Below are positions 7,790-15,978 of a DNA stretch of 64,000 nucleotides, piece after piece. The notes under the pieces were generated by a model, which was not told where the DNA came from, did not search any database, and saw only the letters and a program-made list of their open reading frames with translations. A program made the position numbers and the translations under genes. The DNA comes from Butyricimonas faecihominis (GTDB lineage Bacteria; Bacteroidota; Bacteroidia; Bacteroidales; Marinifilaceae): NCBI RefSeq assembly GCF_033096445.1, contig NZ_AP028155.1, forward strand, positions 4,593,880 to 4,657,879. The letters run 5' to 3'. Position 1 is the first letter of the stretch. Every line of letters starts with the position of its first letter.

Positions 7790-8641
7790 TTATCTTTTGT
7801 GGAAAATGACGGCAGTCCAGTTGTCTTTTACTTTGTTGGATTGATAGGTTAGTTGCAAAAGTTCGGCTTTCTCGCGAATAACGGGAATATCTTCGGTGTA
7901 AAATCCGCTCATGATGAGGTAGCCGTTGTCATTAAGCACGTTCACGTATGCGGGCATATCATTCAATAATATATTCCGGTTGATATTGGCCAAGATGATG
8001 TCATAGTGTTCTGCCCCGTCTAGTAAAGTTGCATCCCCGATAAGAACACGTATATTGTTCATGTTGTTGGTGGCAATGTTTTCCATGGCGTTGTTGTAAG
8101 CCCATTCGTCAATGTCGATGCCGGTAACCGATTGGGCTCCAGCTTGTACGGCCATGATAGATAGAATTCCAGTACCACATCCCATGTCAAGGACTTTTTT
8201 GCCGGAGAAATTAGGTTTCATGTCTAAGATCGTTTCCAGCATGAGAGCAGTCGTGGCATGATGACCCGTGCCAAAACTCATTTTCGGGTCAATGATGATT
8301 TCGTGTTCGATGTTTTTAATCGTGGGATGGAATCCGGCTCTTACCAGAATCCGGTCTTGCACGAGGATAGGCGTGAAGTTTTCTTCCCAAATTTTATTCC
8401 AGTCTTGGTTCTCGATTTCTGCTTTTTCCCAGGTGATTGTGTATAGGGACTGGAAGAAAGAAAGGATTTCTAATGACTTTACTTGTTCTTCGTTGAAGTT
8501 TTTGCTTGGTATGTAAGCTTTGAAACCGTCATCCGAGTATGAAAAACTGTCGTATCCGAGGTCGCCGAGTTCGGCAATAATCGCATCTGCAATGTCCTCC
8601 ACGTAAGGGGAGATATGGAAAGTGAGTTCTGTATAAAACAT
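7790..8641 (-). CDS. prmA: Ribosomal protein L11 methyltransferase
   Basis: 283 residues; trimethylates several residues of ribosomal protein L11 using S-adenosylmethionine. The N-terminal L11-recognition domain covers about residues 1-110. The C-terminal Rossmann methyltransferase domain has SFGTGHHATT, the SAM loop VLDMGCGTGILSI, the acidic strand VTGIDIDEWA, and the catalytic-site strand ILANINRNIL in place of the NPPY of other methylases, as is normal for PrmA. Length matches the family. It stands alone, upstream of the lysC leader and downstream of the trpB2 gene on the same strand. Confidence 0.92.
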   Translation of the reverse strand: MFYTELTFHISPYVEDIADAIIAELGDLGYDSFSYSDDGFKAYIPSKNFNEEQVKSLEILSFFQSLYTITWEKAEIENQDWNKIWEENFTPILVQDRILVRAGFHPTIKNIEHEIIIDPKMSFGTGHHATTALMLETILDMKPNFSGKKVLDMGCGTGILSIMAVQAGAQSVTGIDIDEWAYNNAMENIATNNMNNIRVLIGDATLLDGAEHYDIILANINRNILLNDMPAYVNVLNDNGYLIMSGFYTEDIPVIREKAELLQLTYQSNKVKDNWTAVIFHKR

Positions 8642-8691
8642 GCTATCTGATTTTTTTGCAAATGTAGCAAAAAATCAGATAGCTATGCTCT

Positions 8692-10053
8692 TCACATGAT
8701 TTTCTCTAGTTTATCGAGAGATTGAGCTATTTCTTGATCAGAAAGCTCGAAGTTCTGGAGATTTCCCCCAAGGTATTGTTCGTAGGCGTAGAGATCAATC
8801 ATACCATGTCCGGATAGATTGAACAGGATAGTTTTGGCTTTTCCTTCGGCTTTGGCAATTTTCGCCTCCCGAATCGCTTGTGCTATGGCATGAGTGGATT
8901 CAGGTGCAGGAATTATCCCTTCGGTCTTGGCAAATAATATTCCGGCCTCGAAGGTCTCCAGTTGCGGAATGGCAACGGCCTCCATCAGTTTGTCCTTGAG
9001 TAATTGACTGACGATAACCCCGGCTCCGTGATAGCGTAAGCCTCCGGCATGGATACTTGCGGGTTGAAAATCATGTCCCAGCGTGTACATGGGAAGTAAG
9101 GGGGTTAACCCGACGGTATCACCGAAATCGTATTGGAACTGACCACGGGTTAATTTTGGACAGGATTGTGGTTCTACGGCAATTACCCGGGTATGTTTTC
9201 CTTCCTTCAAGTTCCTGCGGATGAATGGAAAACTGATTCCGGCGAAGTTTGAACCTCCCCCGAAACACCCGATCACGATGTCTGGTTCATCTCCCGCTTT
9301 TTCCATCTGGAGAAGTGCTTCCTCGCCGATGATAGTTTGATGTAATAATACGTGATTTAGCACGCTCCCCAGGGAGTAATTGGTTAGGGGATCTTGTGCG
9401 GCAAGCTCGACAGCTTCTGAAATGGCAATACCTAGGCTACCGGCCGAATCCGGATATTCTCGTAGGATTTTTCTTCCGGCTTCTGTCAAGTTACTCGGTG
9501 ACGGTATCACGTCTGATCCCCACGTGTTCATCATCAACTTACGATAGGGTTTCTGGTTGTAGCTTACTTTTACCATGAACACTTTCAGGTCCAGACCGAA
9601 ATGTTGGCAGGCAAAGCTTAATGCTGTACCCCATTGCCCCCCGCCGGTTTCTGTGGTGATGCGTTTGATGCCTTGTTTGTAATTGTAATAGGCTTGTGCG
9701 ATGGCCGTGTTTGGTTTGTGAGAGCCGGCGGGGCTTGTTCCTTCGTTTTTGAAATATATTTTTGCGGGAGTGTCCAAGGCTTTTTCTAAAGCATAGGCTC
9801 GTACGAGAGGGGTCGATCTCCATATTTTGTACAAGTCTTGGACTTCATCGGGGATCTCGATGTAGCGTTCGGTAGCGAACTCCTGCTTTGCCAATTCTTG
9901 GGCAAATAGCGGGTAAAGGTCTTCCGGTTTTAACGGTTGTTTTGTTCCCGGATGAAGAGGGGGAAGGGGTTTGTTGGGCATGTCGGCCACGATGTTATAC
10001 CATTGGATTGGCATTTCTTGCTCGGTGAGCATAAATTTTTTGATTGGTTTCAT
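8692..10053 (-). CDS. trpB2: Tryptophan synthase beta-like enzyme, TrpB2 type
   Basis: 453 residues from the ATG at 10,053. An upstream in-frame extension to 10,140 would run through the attenuator hairpin and is rejected. It condenses indole with serine to give tryptophan. The PLP lysine is Lys113 in [13 protein letters not shown], followed by [14 protein letters not shown] and the phosphate loop [10 protein letters not shown]. The long N-terminus and the SPAGSHK motif mark the TrpB2 group, which does not need the TrpA subunit, rather than standard TrpB1 (about 395 residues). There is no trpA beside it. A leader peptide with three consecutive Trp codons and a terminator precede it, which shows tryptophan control. 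Confidence 0.9.
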   Translation of the reverse strand: MKPIKKFMLTEQEMPIQWYNIVADMPNKPLPPLHPGTKQPLKPEDLYPLFAQELAKQEFATERYIEIPDEVQDLYKIWRSTPLVRAYALEKALDTPAKIYFKNEGTSPAGSHKPNTAIAQAYYNYKQGIKRITTETGGGQWGTALSFACQHFGLDLKVFMVKVSYNQKPYRKLMMNTWGSDVIPSPSNLTEAGRKILREYPDSAGSLGIAISEAVELAAQDPLTNYSLGSVLNHVLLHQTIIGEEALLQMEKAGDEPDIVIGCFGGGSNFAGISFPFIRRNLKEGKHTRVIAVEPQSCPKLTRGQFQYDFGDTVGLTPLLPMYTLGHDFQPASIHAGGLRYHGAGVIVSQLLKDKLMEAVAIPQLETFEAGILFAKTEGIIPAPESTHAIAQAIREAKIAKAEGKAKTILFNLSGHGMIDLYAYEQYLGGNLQNFELSDQEIAQSLDKLEKIM

Positions 10054-10084
10054 GATTTTTGATTTAAAAAAGGTGAATAAAAAA

Positions 10085-10118
10085 GAGAGCCTACTGTTTG
10101 TAAACAATAGGCTCTCTC
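10085..10118 (-). terminator. Trp attenuator terminator before trpB2
   Basis: On the minus strand AGAGAGCCTATTGTTTAC / (GT)AAACAGTAGGCTCTCT forms a long stem followed by TTTTTT, about 30 bp before the trpB2 start. The segment CCTATTGTTTAC can instead pair with GTAAACAATGAGG at the end of the leader ORF (one bulge), giving the antiterminator. Confidence 0.85.
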
Positions 10119-10150
10119 TATATCTAATTATGCAATACAATCACATAACC

Positions 10151-10219
10151 TCATTGTTTACTATGAAGTTTAAAGAGGTGCCACCACCAAGTTTGGGCTA
10201 TGTGTTGATTGTATATCAT
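10151..10219 (-). CDS. trpL: Trp leader peptide of trpB2
   Basis: A 22-codon ORF (ATG at 10,219, stop TGA at 10,151-10,153) whose middle reads AQTWWWHLF, three Trp codons in a row. The codons after the Trp run contain the strand that can sequester the terminator's 5' arm. This is the hallmark of tryptophan attenuation: with tryptophan scarce the ribosome stalls at WWW and trpB2 is transcribed. Bacteroidetes leaders of this kind have been described (the 'Bacteroid-trp' RNA motif), and I judge this to be of that type from layout only. Confidence 0.88.
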   Translation of the reverse strand: MIYNQHIAQTWWWHLFKLHSKQ

Positions 10220-10290
10220 GCTTTTTTATTTTATGAGGACAAAGCTATATAGAGATTTTCTTTTTTCCAAATTCTATCGTAAAAATAATG

Positions 10291-10320
10291 TTGTTAAATG
10301 AAATTTAATGCTTACATTTG
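10291..10320 (+). promoter_or_regulatory. Bacteroidetes sigma-ABfr promoter of a small RNA
   Basis: TTG (10,291-10,293), exactly 19 bp, then TACATTTG (10,313-10,320), a full match to the -33/-7 consensus TTTG-N19-TAnnTTTG. Transcription should begin near 10,327. Confidence 0.8.
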
Positions 10321-10324
10321 CAGC

Positions 10325-10563
10325 ATCCCACTCGAATTGAAGTTATAAAGACGTGTATTGCACAAAAGAGATTGCCTCCGGTGTGCATGGCACGTCTTTT
10401 TTGTTAAATTCAGAGTGGGATCTAATTTAATAAAGAGCCGGAGGCATTTCTTAATAAAGTTAGTTAAACGTTTGTTTTGAAGTTATTGTTATGTTTTTGC
10501 ATAACAATTTTCGAAAATTCTAAATTGTCTTTGGTGGGGCCGTGATGGTGACCCACCTTTTTG
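10325..10563 (+). ncRNA. Candidate structured small RNA (possibly 6S-like)
   Basis: No ORF lies between a consensus promoter and a rho-independent terminator about 240 bp later. The 5' part folds into a closing stem, ATCCCACTC (10,325-10,333) with GAGTGGGAT (10,413-10,421), and an inner stem, AAAGACGTG (10,347-10,355) with CACGTCTTT (10,391-10,399). The loop contains TGCCTCCGG (10,373-10,381), which is perfectly complementary to CCGGAGGCA (10,438-10,446) outside the stem, so a 9-bp pseudoknot or switch is possible. A hairpin TTGTTATG/CATAACAA follows. Size and a long closed stem would fit a 6S-type RNA, but I cannot show that. It could also be the 5' leader of the small lipoprotein gene, though the terminator argues against it. 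Confidence 0.55.
10533..10562 (+). terminator. Terminator of the candidate small RNA
   Basis: GGTGGG (10,533-10,538) pairs with CCCACC (10,552-10,557), followed directly by TTTTT. Confidence 0.7.
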
Positions 10564-10627
10564 TAACCTATACCGTCTTGATTACGTATAATTTCACGTT
10601 GAATTTCTAGCTAAACTAAATTTGAAT

Positions 10628-10840
10628 ATGATGAAAACTTTTGGAAGAATTGGATGGATTTGCATGATGGTGGTTACTGCAACTTTGATGTTTGTTTCTT
10701 GTGGGAATAGTCAGAAAAACAAGGTGCAGTCGGGGAAACAAGTACAAGAACCGGTAGGAGCCGTCGTGGAGGAGTCGGAAGTTGTCGTGGAGGTAGATAG
10801 TATTACACCCGATTCAACCACTCTGAACGCTAAAAGATAA
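10628..10840 (+). CDS. Small lipoprotein of unknown function
   Basis: 70 residues from ATG at 10,628 (a second ATG follows at once, at 10,631). A signal segment (GWICMMVVTATLMFVSC) ends in a lipobox cysteine near residue 25, giving a mature lipoprotein of about 45 residues. The mature part is polar and acidic with Val/Glu repeats (EPVGAVVEESEVVVEVDS). I do not recognise a family. It is a single-gene unit between the small RNA and a bidirectional terminator. Confidence 0.6.
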   Translation: MMKTFGRIGWICMMVVTATLMFVSCGNSQKNKVQSGKQVQEPVGAVVEESEVVVEVDSITPDSTTLNAKR

Positions 10841-10884
10841 AAGCTAAAAACTAAGAGTTAGTATTAATTCTTTTATCTTAAAGA

Positions 10885-10910
10885 AAAGCTCCCGGGAAAC
10901 CGGGAGCTTT
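10885..10910. terminator. Bidirectional terminator
   Basis: AAAGCTCCCGG and CCGGGAGCTTT are perfect complements around a GAAA tetraloop. It separates the small lipoprotein gene from the convergent phosphofructokinase gene. Confidence 0.85.
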
Positions 10911-10914
10911 ATCT

Positions 10915-12105
10915 TTAAAGTATCATCTGTGGCATGAATTCGAAACTGTTGTATTGGGGACGTAATCTCTCCGTATTGTAGAATTTGGGAACATCCACGA
11001 TCTTTTTACTGCTGGTTACAATCTCGATCGGGGCGTTGTCATAGCGTCCGTTTCTTAGGATAACTAACCTGCCGTGTAATCCTTTGTTGATTAAATCTAG
11101 GGCAAGGTTCCCGTATGCCATAGGTACGATGGAATCCAGTGCATCCGGATCTCCACAGCGAACCAGATAGCCCAGTCTTTGCGTGATGGTGTTGATTACT
11201 TGTCCGTGGTTAAACTGTGGGGTAAGTTCTTTTAATTGTTGAGAGATCATGTTTCCGATACCTCCCAGTTTTTTATGTCCGAACATGTCTGTTTCTTCAC
11301 TTTGGAAAATCATGTTGCCACCGGAAAAAGTGGCTCCTTCGGATACGAGAACCACCGAGTATTTGCTGGGATTCGTGAAACGATCCTCGCAAAGTAGTTC
11401 GGTCAGACGTTCGATGTTAAATTCGTATTCCGGAATCACACAACGGTTGGCAGCTCCGGCTAAGGTTGGTAGCATAGCCGTGAACCCTGCATAACGTCCG
11501 AAGACTTCCAGAACCAGTATTCGTTCGTGAGATCCGGCTGATGTCCGGAGATCATGCGTGAGGGCAATCGTACGGGTGATGCAGGTGCTGAACCCGATAC
11601 AGTAATCTGTTCCGGGAACGTCGTTGTCCATGGTTTTGGGTATGGCCACGACTTTCACGCTTTCCTTGCTCAAGCGTACCGCATAACTCAACGTGTCGTC
11701 ACCCCCGATCGGGATCAAGTAGTCAATACCCATGAACTCTAGGTTCTTTAATACTTCCGGGGTCAGATCGTTGATGTCGTTCGAGTATCTATCCTGTAAA
11801 TGCTTGGGTACATTTGCCTTAGGTACGTGGGAAGCCCTAGTTCTGGATGTGTGCAGGAAAGTACCACCGGTGCGTCCGGCCTTGTTCACGATTTCCTCTG
11901 TTAATTCAAAAAAATTACCGGAGTTGTCATATTGTGGATCTCGTACGATGTCAATCAGGCCACCCCAGCCTCTTTTGATTCCAATAACTTTATAGCCTTC
12001 GCGCAGGGCTCGAATAGTTACCGCTCTGATGGCTGGATTTAGGCCGGGAACGTCTCCTCCGCCGGTGAGTATCCCTATAATTCCTCTGTTTTTTTGTTGT
12101 CCCAT
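10915..12105 (-). CDS. pfp: 6-phosphofructokinase, diphosphate-type
   Basis: 396 residues; phosphorylates fructose 6-phosphate to the 1,6-bisphosphate. The family is clear from GILTGGGDVPGLN, GFSTCITRTI, the substrate loop ILVLEVFGRYAGF and a C-terminal RLGYLVRCGDPDALDS. Two determinants of phosphoryl donor can be read. GGDD at residues 134-137 replaces the GGDGS of ATP enzymes, and PKTMDND at 156-162 carries Lys where ATP enzymes have Gly (PGTIDND). In the established classification both point to pyrophosphate as donor and a reversible reaction. It is transcribed alone. Confidence 0.88.
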   Translation of the reverse strand: MGQQKNRGIIGILTGGGDVPGLNPAIRAVTIRALREGYKVIGIKRGWGGLIDIVRDPQYDNSGNFFELTEEIVNKAGRTGGTFLHTSRTRASHVPKANVPKHLQDRYSNDINDLTPEVLKNLEFMGIDYLIPIGGDDTLSYAVRLSKESVKVVAIPKTMDNDVPGTDYCIGFSTCITRTIALTHDLRTSAGSHERILVLEVFGRYAGFTAMLPTLAGAANRCVIPEYEFNIERLTELLCEDRFTNPSKYSVVLVSEGATFSGGNMIFQSEETDMFGHKKLGGIGNMISQQLKELTPQFNHGQVINTITQRLGYLVRCGDPDALDSIVPMAYGNLALDLINKGLHGRLVILRNGRYDNAPIEIVTSSKKIVDVPKFYNTERLRPQYNSFEFMPQMIL

Positions 12106-12234
12106 AATGTAGTTGCTTTATGTTAGTAAAATCGAACTAATGTACACAAAATTGTTCAATTAATACGTTAAAATCGCTATTAAGTAAGTATATTTGTCTG
12201 TTTTTTATGGATAAAAGAATGTTAATATAATGAT

Positions 12235-13296
12235 ATGGAGAGTTTGAGAGTCTTTTGGGGAGAACTGGAAGCTTTTAGGTATGGGGTAATACTTCTGTTT
12301 GTGTTGACACTCACCTACATCTATCACGTTATTCGTCGGTGTGTGATCGTGTCTCGCAAAGTAAAACCGATAGATAAACAAGAGCATGAAGGGGTGTCGG
12401 TTATCATCACGTCACACAATAATGCGGAGTGTTTGAGGCGGAATTTACCGAGTTTTTTGATGCAAGCATACGATAATTTTGAGGTGATTGTGGTCGATGA
12501 ATGTTCAGAAGATGACACGCAGGATGTATTGACCGAGATACAGAAAGATTATCCACAGTTGAGGTGTACGCGAATATTCCCGGACACGAAATTCAGATTT
12601 ACTAAAAAATTGGCTATAAATATAGGTGTATTGGCAGCCAAGCATGATATATTGTTGTTTTCAGAGATCAATTGCCGTCCCTCTTCCATGTATTGGGTGA
12701 AGACCATGGAGTCATATTTTGATGAAAACACGGCGGCTGTCGTCGGTTTTGCAAATTATGATTTCACCGAGCAAAACGTGAGAAATTCGCGTATGTTTCG
12801 TTTCTTGCGCTTTATAAAGATGATGGTCATGGTGAAAAATAAAAAATATATTTTTGGGGATGGATGTAACATGGCTTACCGAAAATCGTATTATATAGAA
12901 AACCGTGGGTTCGCGAAGAATTCACAATCGTATTTAGGATACGATAATGATATGGTTAGAGAATTATCAAGGTTTGGGGCAATAAAGATGACAAAAGATC
13001 CGGACTCGTATGTGATAATTGATAAGAGTGACAAAAAAGGAGAAATAAACGAAGTTTCATATTATTATGCTAACAAGATGAGATTGGCAATGACGGAGAG
13101 GATTATGATAGATGGCGATATGATCGTGCGTTTGTTCTTTTATTTGACAGCTATTTGTTTGATTGTCTTAGGTTTTTACCCAATATACGTGTTTCTTGTC
13201 ATGTTGACAGTATTTTTAACGGATGTAATTTTGTTAAATATTTGCGCTATTTGTCTGAAACAAAAAAAATTATTCCTAACTTCGTTTATTAGTTGA
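12235..13296 (+). CDS. Family 2 glycosyltransferase, C-terminus truncated by tandem duplication
   Basis: 353 residues as it stands. An N-terminal membrane helix (about 18-36) is followed by a GT-A domain with VSVIITSHNNAECL, VIVVDECSEDDT, FSEINCRP in the DxD position and FGDGCNMAYRKSYY, then a C-terminal membrane pair (about 300-345). It probably adds a sugar to a lipid-linked or surface glycan. The 3' end holds an exact 89-bp direct duplication that shifts the frame and gives TGA at 13,294. Without one copy the frame continues as SFIISTIGFVYRVYENG and on to a stop at 13,454, overlapping the sigma factor start by 10 bp. About 25 residues are thus lost. Confidence 0.85.
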   Translation: MESLRVFWGELEAFRYGVILLFVLTLTYIYHVIRRCVIVSRKVKPIDKQEHEGVSVIITSHNNAECLRRNLPSFLMQAYDNFEVIVVDECSEDDTQDVLTEIQKDYPQLRCTRIFPDTKFRFTKKLAINIGVLAAKHDILLFSEINCRPSSMYWVKTMESYFDENTAAVVGFANYDFTEQNVRNSRMFRFLRFIKMMVMVKNKKYIFGDGCNMAYRKSYYIENRGFAKNSQSYLGYDNDMVRELSRFGAIKMTKDPDSYVIIDKSDKKGEINEVSYYYANKMRLAMTERIMIDGDMIVRLFFYLTAICLIVLGFYPIYVFLVMLTVFLTDVILLNICAICLKQKKLFLTSFIS

Positions 13297-13380
13297 CAGT
13301 ATTTTTAACGGATGTAATTTTGTTAAATATTTGCGCTATTTGTCTGAAACAAAAAAAATTATTCCTAACTTCGTTTATTA
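13203..13380 (+). repeat. Exact 89-bp tandem duplication
   Basis: Bases 13,203-13,291 and 13,292-13,380 are identical (each begins GTTGACAGTATTTTTAACGG). The unit is not a multiple of three and disrupts the end of the glycosyltransferase gene. Confidence 0.95.
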
Positions 13381-13444
13381 TTAGTACGATCGGTTTTGTT
13401 TATCGAGTGTACGAAAATGGATATTCATTTTTTAACAAGAGGAA

Positions 13445-14065
13445 ATGGAGTTAACAAACAACTTGTCAGAGAAAGCTCTTTATGATTATAAGGTCGTGAA
13501 GAGGGCAATAACGGGAGATGAACAGGCTTATGCCGAGTTATTTAAGAGGTATAAGGATTCAGTATATTTTATGATACTGAAGATGGTGAATAACAGAACT
13601 GATGCGGAAGATTTAATGTTCGAGGCTTTCGAGAAAGCTTTCACGAGTTTGAATTACTATTCGCCTCAGTTTGCGTTTAGTACGTGGTTATTCAAAATTG
13701 CCTCTAATAACACGATTGATTTTATTCGGAAGAAAAAAGCCAAAATTGTTTCTTTGGATAAGGATGATATAAACCCTGATGATCGCGGGTATATCAATAG
13801 TGTACCGGCAGACGTGTTGAATCCGGAAGAGGAGACGATCCGTAAGCAGCGAGCTGAATTTATGCGGGAAAAAGTTGCCATGTTGAAAGGGCGTTACCGT
13901 AAATTGATAGAATTACGTTATTTTGAAGAGTATTCTTATGAAGAAATTGCTCAAGAGCTGGCCATTCCGTTAGGAACCGTGAAAGCTCAATTATTCCGTG
14001 CGAGAGAATTGCTATTGAATATTTTGCAGAATAGTGAAATCGCTCGGGAAAATGAAAGAGTTTAG
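13445..14065 (+). CDS. ECF-family RNA polymerase sigma factor
   Basis: 206 residues. Region 2 runs from about residue 30 (YAELFKRYKDSVYFMILKMVNNRTDAEDLMFEAFEKAF ... FSTWLFKIASNNTIDFIRKKK), with a long linker. Region 4 from about 140 has YRKLIELRYFEEYSYEEIAQELAIPLGTVKAQLFRAREL, a classic helix-turn-helix. No anti-sigma gene is beside it. It overlaps the following regulatory-domain protein by 14 bp and would have overlapped the intact glycosyltransferase by 10 bp, so it may be translationally coupled to both. Confidence 0.9.
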   Translation: MELTNNLSEKALYDYKVVKRAITGDEQAYAELFKRYKDSVYFMILKMVNNRTDAEDLMFEAFEKAFTSLNYYSPQFAFSTWLFKIASNNTIDFIRKKKAKIVSLDKDDINPDDRGYINSVPADVLNPEEETIRKQRAEFMREKVAMLKGRYRKLIELRYFEEYSYEEIAQELAIPLGTVKAQLFRARELLLNILQNSEIARENERV

Positions 14066-14726
14066 CCTTCTATTTTTTTTTATATTCTTTTGCTTGGGAG
14101 TGCAAGGGCAGAGCCAAGATAAAGGCAATGTGTTTGTCACGGGTGTAGTTTGTGACCGGGACAGTATACGGCCATTACCGGAAGCGATCTTTCGGCTGGG
14201 GAAAGAGGTTCGAGGGGTTGATAAACAAGGGCGATTTTCATTGAGTGTACAAGTGGGGGATACCTTGCGTTTTTCGCATATAGGCTATGTTCCCATGCAA
14301 GTTGTTATTCCGGATAGTTTAAGAGAAAATGATTTCTTACTGGGGGTTTTTATGGTACGAGATACTGTTTTACTGTCGGAAGTTTTAATCTTGCCGCGTT
14401 TTCTTACGGGGGATTACAAGTCGAATGCTTTTTTGATGAATGCCCAGAACAATCTAAATCAAGCTATACATGCTGCGTCAAAACCGGTGAAAGCGATGGA
14501 TCAGGAAATGAACAGGCGTATGATGATCGAGGATTTTGCCCGTAAGGTAGAAATGAAAGGAATGGTTGATGTGAAGTTAGGTATTGGAACTCAGTCTATC
14601 ACAGCATTACAAGGATTGATGCGGGCTCGTCGGCAGGCGGAGAGAGGGAAAGTCATTAATATTGAGGAAATAGACCTGTTAAAGAAAATTTTTTATATAG
14701 AAAAAAGAGAAAAATCGGATAACTAA
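14052..14726 (+). CDS. Exported carboxypeptidase-regulatory-like domain protein
   Basis: 224 residues from the ATG at 14,052; the six-codon upstream extension is unlikely because MKEFSLLFFFIFFCLGVQGQ is a good signal peptide. Residues about 28-110 form a carboxypeptidase-regulatory/CNA-B-like beta sandwich (VTGVVCDRDSIRPLPEAIFRL, GRFSLSVQVGDTLRFSHIGY), the domain found at the N-termini of TonB-dependent receptors. The rest (NAQNNLNQAIHAASKPVKAMDQEMNRRMM) is helical. The start overlaps the sigma factor's end, so they are one unit. Perhaps a membrane-stress target or partner of the sigma factor; no evidence beyond coupling. Confidence 0.75.
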   Translation: MKEFSLLFFFIFFCLGVQGQSQDKGNVFVTGVVCDRDSIRPLPEAIFRLGKEVRGVDKQGRFSLSVQVGDTLRFSHIGYVPMQVVIPDSLRENDFLLGVFMVRDTVLLSEVLILPRFLTGDYKSNAFLMNAQNNLNQAIHAASKPVKAMDQEMNRRMMIEDFARKVEMKGMVDVKLGIGTQSITALQGLMRARRQAERGKVINIEEIDLLKKIFYIEKREKSDN

Positions 14727-14815
14727 AGGAAGAAAGATTATCTTTGTATTCGAAACAAGCCTCGTGTGGGCCGAGATTTCAATGAATCGATTTATTAATA
14801 ACAAAGTTACATTTT

Positions 14816-15409
14816 ATGAAGAATTTGTCGATAGGATTAAATGTGTTATTGTTGATTGCTGTGATAGTTTTGTATATTTTGCATTTCAGTGGAAATAGTA
14901 AAAGTACGAGCAATCAAGGCGGTACTGTAACTATGAACGCTGATGCAAGAATTGTCTACATTAACATGGACACATTGCTTAACAATTATACTCAATCGAG
15001 AGAGTTGAATGAAGCGTTTTTAAAGAAATTGGAAGCCAATCGGACAGAGTTGAACATAAAAGTGAAGAACTTCGATCGTGAGGCTGCAGAGTTTCGGAAT
15101 AAAGTGGAAAACGGTGGTTTTATGACTCGTGAAAGAGCCGAACAAGCCCAGATGGATTTGATGATCAAACAACAAAATTTGCAGAAATTGCAACAGGAAA
15201 TGACCGAAAATGCTCAACGCGAGCAAATGGAAATAAACCGGAAGTTGTATGATGCGATCACAAATTTCTTGACAGAGTATAATAAAGCGAAAGGTTTCCA
15301 ATTAATACTGAGTACGACGTTAGGCGGTAACGTGCTTTTCGCGCAAGAGGGATTTGATATTACCAATGATGTGGTAAATCAACTAAATGAACAATATAAG
15401 AAGAAATAA
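14816..15409 (+). CDS. OmpH/Skp-like periplasmic chaperone
   Basis: 197 residues. One N-terminal membrane helix (ISIG-like LNVLLLIAVIVLYILHF) serves as uncleaved anchor or signal. The mature part opens with ARIVYINMDTLLNNY, the conserved start of OmpH proteins. A long coiled coil follows (about 75-150: ELNEAFLKKLEANRTELN, MTRERAEQAQMDLMIKQQ), and then the closing beta strand FQLILSTTLGGNVLFA. Skp-type trimers hold unfolded outer-membrane proteins in the periplasm. A strong hairpin directly downstream ends the transcript. Confidence 0.85.
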   Translation: MKNLSIGLNVLLLIAVIVLYILHFSGNSKSTSNQGGTVTMNADARIVYINMDTLLNNYTQSRELNEAFLKKLEANRTELNIKVKNFDREAAEFRNKVENGGFMTRERAEQAQMDLMIKQQNLQKLQQEMTENAQREQMEINRKLYDAITNFLTEYNKAKGFQLILSTTLGGNVLFAQEGFDITNDVVNQLNEQYKKK

Positions 15410-15417
15410 ATAATAGC

Positions 15418-15449
15418 GAAGTGTGATAGAAGTCATTTTATCACACTTC
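15418..15449 (+). terminator. Terminator after the OmpH-like gene
   Basis: GAAGTGTGATA (15,418-15,428) and TATCACACTTC (15,439-15,449) are perfect complements, followed by TTGTTTG. Confidence 0.8.
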
Positions 15450-15508
15450 TTGTTTGTTAGGTCCATAATAGTTGAGTCTTCGGTTTAAAGTCTATATTTT
15501 TATTATAA

Positions 15509-15889
15509 ATGAATTTTAAATATACAATTGATATTACGGCTGATCCGGAGGAAGTCTTTACGGCATTGACGAATCCTTTTCAAATCGAACTGTGGAGTGG
15601 TTATCCCGCGGAAATGAAAGCAGAGGAAGGATTCGTGTTTTCTTTATGGGAGGGAGATATTTGTGGCGTGAATCTGGAGGTAAAGTCCAATCATTTGCTT
15701 GTTCAAGAATGGTTTTTCGGGGAGACGGATCAACGTTCTATTGTGACCATTAAATTAAAAAAAGACGGTCCCCGGACTCGTGTAGAATTAGAACATACAA
15801 ATATTCCAGATGAGGTCTTCGAGGAGATCGTTGAAGGTTGGAAAGAGTATTACTTGGGTTCTATTAAGGGCCTATTGGAAATGTACTAA
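15509..15889 (+). CDS. SRPBCC (AHSA1/START-like) domain protein
   Basis: 126 residues forming a single helix-grip domain: FKYTIDITADPEEVFTALTNPFQIELWSGYPAEM at the start, LVQEWFFG in the middle, VTIKLKKDG and TRVELEHTNIP, and a long C-terminal helix (FEEIVEGWKEYYLGSIKGLLEM). This is the standard layout of the AHSA1-like family, small cytoplasmic proteins with a hydrophobic pocket. No ligand can be predicted. It stands alone, after the terminator of the OmpH gene. Confidence 0.8.
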   Translation: MNFKYTIDITADPEEVFTALTNPFQIELWSGYPAEMKAEEGFVFSLWEGDICGVNLEVKSNHLLVQEWFFGETDQRSIVTIKLKKDGPRTRVELEHTNIPDEVFEEIVEGWKEYYLGSIKGLLEMY

Positions 15890-15978
15890 TTCAGAATCAG
15901 TAAAAATACGGATTATTTTTTTGATTCTCGGTATTAACTTTGCCACAGAAATTATTCACTAAATTAATAAATTTCCAG

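Noticed and set aside
10054-10140. N-terminal extension of TrpB2 from 10,140
   Set aside because: It would be translated through the attenuator hairpin, and the family's start fits MKPIKKF at 10,053.
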